Part shown: positions 57,065-64,000 of the stretch, in pieces
Position numbering within the stretch: position 1 is the first letter of the stretch
Layout: each line of letters opens with the position of its first letter
Translations under genes and position numbers: made by a program
The notes under the pieces: model-generated
What the model saw: the letters and a program-made list of their open reading frames with translations, nothing else
Told to the model about the DNA's origin: nothing
Database searches by the model: none
Assembly: GCA_905221615.1 (NCBI GenBank)
Contig: CAJNDT010006015.1
Location: 98,922 to 162,921, forward strand
Source of the DNA: Symbiodinium sp. CCMP2592
Taxonomy: Eukaryota > Sar > Dinophyceae > Suessiales > Symbiodiniaceae
DNA length: 64,000 nucleotides
Reading direction: 5' to 3'

Positions 57065-58905
57065 ATGGCCGACCCAAACACGGTTACCTACAACACAATG
57101 CTGAGTGCCCTTGACGTTGCTGGCAAGTGGTCCCTGGCTGCTGCTGTTGCTTCCAGTGCAGCGATTGCCCTCGATGTTGTCAGCTCTAACACAGCTTCCC
57201 GCCTCACACTGCACATGACTTCAGCTTTGTCGAGCTGGCGTTCAGCATTAGGTCTGGTTCAACTGTCAGCTTGCTGATCTGAGGTTCTCTCTGCACTGTC
57301 TCGAAGAGCCTTATGGGCAGCAGCTACTTGCTGGCTTTGCAGCATGCGTGTTCTGGCCTAAACTCTGCCCGCTCGCTGCGGCCACGCGGGACATGTCAAA
57401 GTGTAATGTGTGGTTAGTCTTGTTCGACGACCCATAGGCATCCGACGTGAACCCAAAGACAGCATCTCTTTCAACTCCACATTGACCGCCTGGGGACGGC
57501 GAGGATGCTTCCGCCAGCAGACATGTCGAAAGCATGCTAAGCACAAATCGTGTGATGTCGTCACAAACTCTGTGCATCCTGTCAGTCACGAACCGGGTGT
57601 CGTGCACTCTAAAGAGCCTGTAAGGCTCACTCATCTCGGAGCCTGCAGGACTCTGGACAAAGGCGCTATCCTTGTTTGCAGAGCTCAGACGAACGCCCCT
57701 GCAAGCTCATGCGGTTACTGAAGGAGGTGCCCTCGAAGTAATTTCGATTTCTTGTCTCGACCCTGTGCTTACATTGGTGGCGTTGTGCCAATCTCCAAAC
57801 ACACTGTCGTGCACATAGGTCACGTCGCGATGCTGCACGCGATGGAGCAAAAGGGGCAGTGGCAAAGAGCAGCTCTTCGTTTGAACGCCGCCGCCGAAGA
57901 CGGTGCTTGGTATCGCTTGCCGCTTGTCTCCTTCACGATTTGGGCGACGTGGCCGTCATGCTCGATCCTGAGAGCTCATTTTGTCAGTATGAGACGATCT
58001 TTGCTTCATCAGGCGTTCCGTCAGCGCAACCGTCTCTGCGTGCGAGAAGGGGACTGCTTGGCAATTTGCTGCAGCTGTGGTGGGTGACATGACCGGCTCC
58101 AAGGGCATCAGGCCAGATGAAGTGTGCATCAGCGCCATGGTAAGTGCCTTGGAAAACTGCAGTCGATGCCTGGCTGCACTTCGAGTAGCTCCGCCTAGGC
58201 AGCACCTTCTGTGGAGACTGACACGCCGAAAGTTGCTGCTGTGTACAGCATTTGCAGGGTGGCAGGCTGCATTGGCAGCGGTGTCACTGATGCCCGTCGG
58301 TGGCTTGAGCACTGACATGGTCAGCTGCAGCAGCGCAATCAGCGCTTGTGAGAACGCATGTCGCTGGACAGTGGCTGCGGTGCCCTGCATGCAATGCAAG
58401 CAACTGGCGGAATGCGTTCTAGTTGCAATGCTGTCTCTCAGTCCACGCGGCAAAAATGGCTGCATCATGCTGCATCGAAAGCCAGTCCTGGCAGACCTCA
58501 AAGCAGCAATGTCAGGCACTCCTGCGGTGCCTGGCAAGCTTGAGCTTGCTGCCATCGCCCATCACATTCAACTCCATCACGTTGACATGTGCGCGGGTGG
58601 CTCTCTGGCAAGCTTCGCTACACTTACTACGGCTGCTGACGCCTGCTTGCACTCACATGTGCGCGTAATGGTGCCGGATGTCATGATCCGCGTACTGCCT
58701 TCGAAGGACTCCGCACAATGCCGACCAGACAAGCTTCAACGCAGCTCTTGCTTCACTTGCCCCCAATGGGAAGTGGCAGCAAGCGGCAGCACTAGTGACC
58801 GACATGATGTCACAAGGGGAGTTGCCGGATGAGCTCAGCTGCGACTCTGCTTTTAGTGCATGTGCAAGGGCATCTCAGCCACTTGCCGCAGTCGCTTATT
58901 TACGG
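57065..58905 (+). CDS. Pentatricopeptide repeat (PPR) protein, multi-exon
   Basis: At least six PPR-like helical hairpins occur in successive frames on the + strand. 57065-57150: PNTVTYNTMLSALDVAGKWS; 57160-57260: a weak second repeat (DVVSSNTA, SALSSWRSALGLV); about 57790-57875: HVAMLHAMEQKGQWQRAALR; 58096-58190: RPDEVCISAMVSALENCSR; 58255-58375: STDMVSCSSAISACENACRW; 58563-58640: ITFNSITLTCARVALWQASL; 58731-58900: SFNAALASLAPNGKWQQAAA followed by LPDELSCDSAFSACARASQP. The N-T-x-x-Y/F-N and A-C-x-x-x-x-x-W patterns match PPR helices, and roughly one repeat per exon is usual in dinoflagellates. PPR proteins bind organelle RNA for editing, splicing or stability. Codirectional with its neighbours. 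Start, stop, splice sites and targeting peptide are unresolved. Confidence 0.85.
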
Positions 58906-61750
58906 ACTGTGCAGCATTTCGGGGAGAGCCTGTTGCTGAGGGGCGAAAATGGCATCATGACTGTGGCTTCGACAGTTTGTGATGTCACTCTTCCGCCTTT
59001 CTGCCCTCCGGAAGGTGGCGCGCTACTTCATTTCAACCGGACGGCACTGGCCTTGGTTGTTCAGCCTAAGCCTTTGTCATGCACGACACTAAGAGCTCAA
59101 GGTCCCAACCCCCGGGCAAGACCTAGACCTCGCCTGTGCTCTGCGCATGCGGCGAAAAATTGCTGAACGTTCGGTGTTGCAAGGGGTCCAGAACACCACT
59201 TAAACATGCGGATGTGTGACAGTCGGGTCTTGAATCCCTCTCATATACAGCCTTGTACCCCAAAACCGGGATCCTTATGCTTTTTGTTGGGCCTCGTGCA
59301 GTCGGACTCCACCCAAACGGCCGCATTCAATCGTGTAATACACCGGCCATTTGTCTGCTTCTTGTCTAATGGTGCGTTAACCCGAAACAATCAAGTCCGA
59401 GCACAAGACGAAGCTTTTTTTAGGTCTAAATTGCTCCACAGGGCGGGTCGCTGTGCCCGATCATGTGAGAGGCCGGTGAAGTCCAGGAAAATAGATTTTC
59501 CAACACTATCGAATATACGTTCCATGACAAATATGTTGGATGGAGCTAGGAAATTTAAGGTGACATGTCTGCCTACTCAAAGTCGAGCCGAGAAAATTTC
59601 ATTCCCGTAGATCAAACGGGACTCAAACCGAATCCAGCCGAACGGAACCACGGTTTCTCACCAGCCCGAAGCAACCCGACGACGCGCGAAGCAGCGGAAT
59701 GCCGGCAACCTGTCAATGATCAGGTCCTGCCGAGCCGCACGAGCAAAAAGCACAGGTTTCGCCGAGTTGTTCTGCACAGTTGCCGACGGTGTCCGCATTT
59801 ATGGCTCATGCGGCCGCACACAGCAGTCCACCTCGGCGGCCGGGCCTGCCTTGATTCGGCATCGCATGCGTTCTGCATGTCCAGTAGTCTCGTGGTCGTT
59901 ATGTGCACAGCATAAGTGAAGCATTGGCATCTATGCCTTCCTGTGGTTCAGGGCATGCATCGCTGGGCCAGAGACACGCTGCGGAATCATGCTGCAAGGC
60001 TGCAGAGCTCTAGCCTCAGCTAGTCAGGCTAGTCAGCAAGTGACTGGCAAGGCTCCGATGTTGACCCACAGCATCTGAGGCCTGGCGTCCTCGCCAGACT
60101 TCACGTTCGCGCCTCATAGCAAAGCCAAGCCGTGGAATCCGCTGTCAAACCGGAGGCACATGCCTGCAGGCTGCGTGGCGGGCGCATCCATTGCAGGTTG
60201 CGTGCAGGCAGCCTTTCAATCAGTGTCGATAGAGATATCTCTGTGTGTGTGTGTGAGAATATGATCATTGACATTGCTTAGCTAGCAAGACCGATTTTCG
60301 CCATTCCCTGCCACTGCCAGATTTGGCTCGCAGACGGCTGGTGCAGCTAAAGATGCGGTGGGGCGCTTGGCACTTCAATCGTGTTGCAAGGGCAGCTGGT
60401 TTTCCGGCTCTTTCCGATGCCAGGCATGGTCGCATCGAGCCTTCCTGACCTTAGCAGGCGACGGGCGGTCCAAGTATTGCCTTCCCTGACATCATGCAAA
60501 CTTGGCCGAACTGTGCGCATGCTCTCGATGTCAGGTGTGGGACTGGGATCTGCCTTTGCAGTGAACAAGGCCCCGACCATCGCCTCCACTAGCTCTGACA
60601 ATGATATCCAATGACCATCCCTGAATACTTGGCCATTCTGATAAACTTGGGCAGCATGAGCATGCGGATCACTGCAGGCATGTCGAGCCATAGCAAGTGG
60701 TAGAGCCTGGGACGAGCACTGCCACAGACTCGCTCGCCTTTTGCTTTCATGTGCCGCCTTGAAGGAATCGACCACGGCTGGCCACTTAAAGCCCGGTTGT
60801 CATAGAATACGGCACGCGGTGTATCACACCTCTATCAGCTTCACACGTGCTTGCAGTTCCTGTGACCCGGTTGTGTCTTTAGCATGAAATGAAACAACAC
60901 TGGAGCGGTCGCCGGATGCAGAGGCACGCTCGGCAGAGGGAAAGTCGTTCAGACCTCAGCCGCAAGAAGCTGTAATCCATGTCGCTCTCACGTCCAAGTC
61001 CCGGACATGATGGGTTCGAGGCAGGCCAGGTAGATGTGTCCTTGGCAGGCAGAGCCTTTGTGTCGTTGGCGAGGTGGACTGCTTTGCTCTGTGTAGCAGA
61101 TGCATACCCAGAGACCAGGTGTTCGTCCCATCGAGTGCTGCTTGGTGTTGCGTCGCATGTTGGTTCTCGTGCCAGCTTCGTCTTCGTGCGAGCCACATGG
61201 CTCACAGGGCCTGGAGGCTGCCGTAGCTGCTGAGTGCAGAAGGGGAGCTGAACATCATAAGCAACATCCGGCGCACTCCGGCTACAATGGCGCTAGCCCA
61301 TCAGAAATGCTACTTACCCACACGATTAAAAGATCATCACTAGCAGGAGTTTTCCTCGACTTGCAAAAGCCTCCTTCTGCGACTGCCTGGTTTTCCGTTC
61401 GATGCATCACGGCGATGGTCGATACTTCCAATGTGAGCAAAGCACACGAGGCACTGTTCGTTCCAAAGTTGAGCCTTTACCTGTGCTGCTTACGCTACGT
61501 TGAGAAAGTAACAGGTTTCCGTCCTTTCGCTGGCCAGGAACTGGCAGAAGTGCACGAAGTGGCAAAGTCACTGAAATGCATGACTTCTGTCTTGGCCCGA
61601 ACCTAAGACCTAGAGTCATCTGACAACGTGCAGCTCCGACCTGACATGCCACCAAGGACAAGCAATTAGGACGTCTTGAAGCCAAATGCGCGCAAAGTCT
61701 GAAAGGGATTATCGCAGCCGGCCTGCACCTGGCATCTGAGTGGTGCAAGC
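58906..61750. other. Unassigned region after the PPR gene
   Basis: No family recognised. The frame at about 59716-59919 (FAELFCTVADGVRIYGSCGR in one reading) could be an exon. Two - strand frames, 60347-60775 (142 codons, containing FRDGHWISLSELVEAMVGAL) and 60879-61205 (108 codons), and one + strand frame, 61100-61606 (168 codons), look somewhat protein-like but overlap open frames on the other strand and have no domain. A (GT)n run lies at 60240-60255. Confidence 0.3.
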
Positions 61751-61759
61751 TGCAGAAAC

Positions 61760-61915
61760 ATGAGTGTCCGCATCGACCTTCCTGTTTCAAAGCCATACCT
61801 CCCTGCATCCGAGGAAGACATCAATCGATGTTTGCAGAGGTTGGAAGAGGAGGTCAAACAGGCTCGGAGCGCCACAGTAGCCTCTTGCACAGCAACGCAT
61901 TCGACAGCTTTTCAA
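61760..61915 (+). CDS. Coiled-coil-like exon
   Basis: The frame reads MSVRIDLPVSKPYLPASEED followed by INRCLQRLEEEVKQARSAT, a Pro-containing leader followed by an amphipathic helix. It is one of the more protein-like stretches near the end of the window and may belong to the N-terminal region of the ion channel gene downstream, or to a separate gene. No family assigned. Confidence 0.35.
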
Positions 61916-62129
61916 GAGAGCTCATGTCGGCAAAGGCCCTGCTAGGGCACTCGGTGACTCTCAGAACTTGTATTGTTGGTGTTGGTGGCTGTGGCAGCCT
62001 CTGCCCCGGTGGATGGACAAAGTCTTGCACCACTTGTCCCCTTCTTAACATTGGCCGTGTAGGCTGCGGGGCCGGATCTGTCCCAGTGGCCGGAATCTTG
62101 CACTGCTCAAGCAGTCCCAGCTGCCAGCT

Positions 62130-63000
62130 GCAATCGTTTGAAGTATGCGGATGCGTGCAAGGATGGTGCAGGATTCCGTCCATCCACCGACGGGCAGAAG
62201 CACTTTTGCGTCTCTTGCACTCCTTTCTACCAATGTCATGTCCAGAAACTGAAAACTGACAGTGCGTACCCACCCTTTTGGACCCAGGACACACAGCACA
62301 GCAATTTACTTTATCTATAGCCAACGCTACTGCTACAGTCACATTGTCGAAATGCTGGAAAACCAAACATTGTGCTCGACAATAGGAAGCTGACAAAGCC
62401 TGCATATTGCTCGAAATCGAGCAAATGTATACATGCTGAAAATGACAGCCAGCGCTCAGTCCACACCACAGTCAACACTACCGTCACCCAAGTTCTTCTC
62501 TTGAAACGAGTGAATTGTGCAATTTGCTGATTTTTCCTTGGTTCTGGTGGTGTTGCCTGTAGTGTTGACTGTCATTTTGCCTCCATTTGCGGCACCTTGG
62601 GCGTGCAAAGCTTCATCCCAGCAAAGTTAAAGCCGTCGAAGCCACCAAAGCGACTCAGAAGCAATGGCTAATAACTCAGGCTTGTAAGACATACAGGCAA
62701 CAATCCCCGCCCCCACGGCCGCAAGCGCCAGCGCCAGCACACTTGCCGCAGGGACATGTAGGACAATCTAGGAACAACCGCGACGGCGCCACAACGGCAC
62801 TTAGTCTTGCATCCACAACAGTCGCTTCGTAGCATGCGCGAGGCCATCTCCGATCGTGATCCGCATTCTCCACCGGATGCTAAAGGTGAGCATCAGATCC
62901 CGGGCTGTCAAGCTCCGTGTCGCCCCAACCATGTTCCCGTTGTGGTATGCTTGCTCTGCATCTTCCTTTTCAACCTTAGCTTGGGCTGAGGATCTCTTTG
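62130..63000 (+). CDS. Possible exons of unknown function upstream of the channel
   Basis: Coding-like pieces are 62138-62260 (ACKDGAGFRPSTDGQKHFCV) and 62590-62775 (RAKLHPSKVKAVEATKATQK and a Pro-rich tail). They show no domain. Between them lies sequence without a supportable frame. They could be part of the N-terminus of the channel gene. Confidence 0.25.
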
Positions 63001-63089
63001 CCGGGAGTAAGGCATCGGAGCGCAGATGCGGATGAGGAATGCGGAGTCGAAATTGCTTTGTGCTGCAATTCAGTGTAGGGATCTGTCAA

Positions 63090-64000
63090 CACAGATGCCG
63101 ATGATGGAGATCAGGACCACAAGCGATCCTTCGACGATTCAGTGCAAAAAGAAAGGTCTTTGGAGGATGAGCAGGTGATGCTATCAGAAGGCGATACTCC
63201 GTCACCAAAGGCCACTTGGCGATGGACGGATATCGGAGTTGGTGGAAGATCTGGCAAATAAGCCGAATGTCAGGGCCACAGGGTTTTTGAACCTTGTCCG
63301 CGTACAGTCTAAGGCTGATGATGCGGGAGCGCTTGTACCTTTCAAAACGCCGCGAGAAGTCTGCCTTGTGGATCCAAGCTGGACGAGCAAGCTGGTGTGG
63401 GATATTTACGTCATGTGCAGTTCTCAGATCAAGCAGTTCCGACATGGCGACATCATGTTCACTTGGCACTTCGAATTGCAGTATCAACTGCAACTGTTTC
63501 CTGCAATGCTGACAGGCTTGTTGTCCTGATGGATGCAATGGTGCTGCCGTTCCAGCTGTCGTTCAAGAATAGTGACTTGTCCTGCTGAAGCGTAGGGCAT
63601 CGTAGGGCGTAGCTATTGCCATGCCAAGCCACGCGTGGACTGTTCGAGTTGTGAGATTCTAAGAATGAATCCGAAAGCGTTTGAGGAGGTCAAATCGCGT
63701 GTAGTGCAATGTAGTGTCGAGTATCGCATCGGTCCGAAACCTGAATTGACGCAAGAAGGCAGGTAGCACAACCCCTTACAGCCCTTAGTCAATGGAAGGC
63801 TATGACCCAGATGGATTTGATGACTTTTGGTTTTGGCTCACAACGATGACCTTCAGTGCGGCTACCCTTCTGCAGTTGCGACTTGCATGCCAAACAGGTA
63901 AGTGACACTGTCTGCATGCAACATAGCCAAGGATATCCTCGCAAGCTTTAACACGGCCATCCCTCGTGGCGACGATGTTGATGTTGATGACGCCAAGGCA
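63090..64000 (+). CDS. Cyclic-nucleotide-gated/EAG-like cation channel, 5' part (truncated by window end)
   Basis: An acidic linker exon at about 63093-63175 (DADDGDQDHKRSFDDSVQ) precedes S1-S2 of a CNG/HCN/EAG-type channel. About 63240-63410 ends REVCLVDPSWTSKLVWDIYV, the pre-S1/S1 start (P-x-S-x-x-x-x-x-W-D). 63516 to about 63577 reads LVVLMDAMVLPFQLSF (rest of S1). 63799-63858 reads YDPDGFDDFWFWLTTMTFS, and 63932-64000 DILASFNTAIPRGDDVDVDD. The last two join across a GC-AG intron (63859-63931) into the S2 signature FW..T..F..DI...FNTA. This family forms voltage- or cyclic-nucleotide-sensitive K+/cation channels. S3-S6, pore and any cNMP-binding domain lie beyond the window, so ion selectivity and ligand cannot be told. 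Confidence 0.8.

Noticed and set aside
1-64000. Direct spliced-leader relics, CRISPR-like regularly spaced repeats, rRNA genes, prokaryotic operon features
   Set aside because: I looked for sense-strand spliced-leader matches and found only GGCTCAAG fragments (for example near 5911 and 6858) without the preceding bases; repeats present are simple or inverted, not spaced arrays; no rRNA-like or operon structure was seen.

Overview
The window reads as nuclear DNA from a dinoflagellate, most likely of the Symbiodiniaceae. Every gene I can recognise is eukaryotic, lies on the + strand, and (with one exception) is cut into many short exons. Reconstructing reading frames across 36 introns by protein-family continuity gives mostly GC-AG introns (24), then GA-AG (7), and only 5 GT-AG. 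In 34 of the 36 the first exon base after the AG is G. That splice-site dialect, the codirectional gene order, the TTTAGGG-like degenerate repeats and the abundant microsatellites fit a dinoflagellate. No bacterial operon, rRNA, tRNA or CRISPR array was seen.

Layout. 866-2563: intronless ADCK1-type ABC1/UbiB atypical kinase. 2.9-4.4 kb: scattered coiled-coil exons of an unknown gene. About 6.6-14.66 kb: CLC chloride/proton exchanger with two C-terminal CBS domains, with a repeat-bearing intron at about 9.4-11.6 kb. 17.2-21.1 kb: EF-hand exon followed by a Shaker-type voltage-gated K+ channel. 22.2-24.1 kb: inverted-repeat element, telomere-like repeats and a C2-domain exon. 24.3-30.5 kb: coiled-coil or low-complexity exons, a near-pure poly-G tract inside a direct repeat, and a CAC-rich tandem repeat. 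30.6-32.7 kb: intraflagellar transport protein IFT54. 36.8-37.8 kb: unknown gene. 38.6-45.3 kb: SLC9-type Na+/H+ exchanger. 45.3-52 kb: poorly resolved, with a large AT-repeat island holding an 85-bp inverted-repeat element. 52.1-54.2 kb: MORN-repeat protein built from very small exons. 57.1-58.9 kb: pentatricopeptide-repeat (PPR) protein. 63.1-64.0 kb: 5' part of a cyclic-nucleotide-gated/EAG-like cation channel that runs off the window.

Function. Four of the recognised genes move ions across membranes (CLC exchanger, Kv channel, NHE, CNG/EAG-like channel), and an EF-hand and a C2 domain lie among them. Together they could set membrane potential, pH and chloride, but co-regulation is inference only. 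IFT54 indicates a flagellated cell stage. The PPR protein suggests organelle RNA processing. The MORN protein suggests membrane-linked scaffolding. ADCK1-type kinases act in mitochondria or plastids in lipid/quinone homeostasis.

Limits. Exon borders marked exact come from joining reading frames to restore conserved motifs; they are not based on transcript data. First exons of the CLC, MORN, Kv and PPR genes were not found with confidence, and large parts of 4.4-6.6, 14.7-17, 32.7-36.8, 45.3-52 and 59-63 kb remain unassigned.
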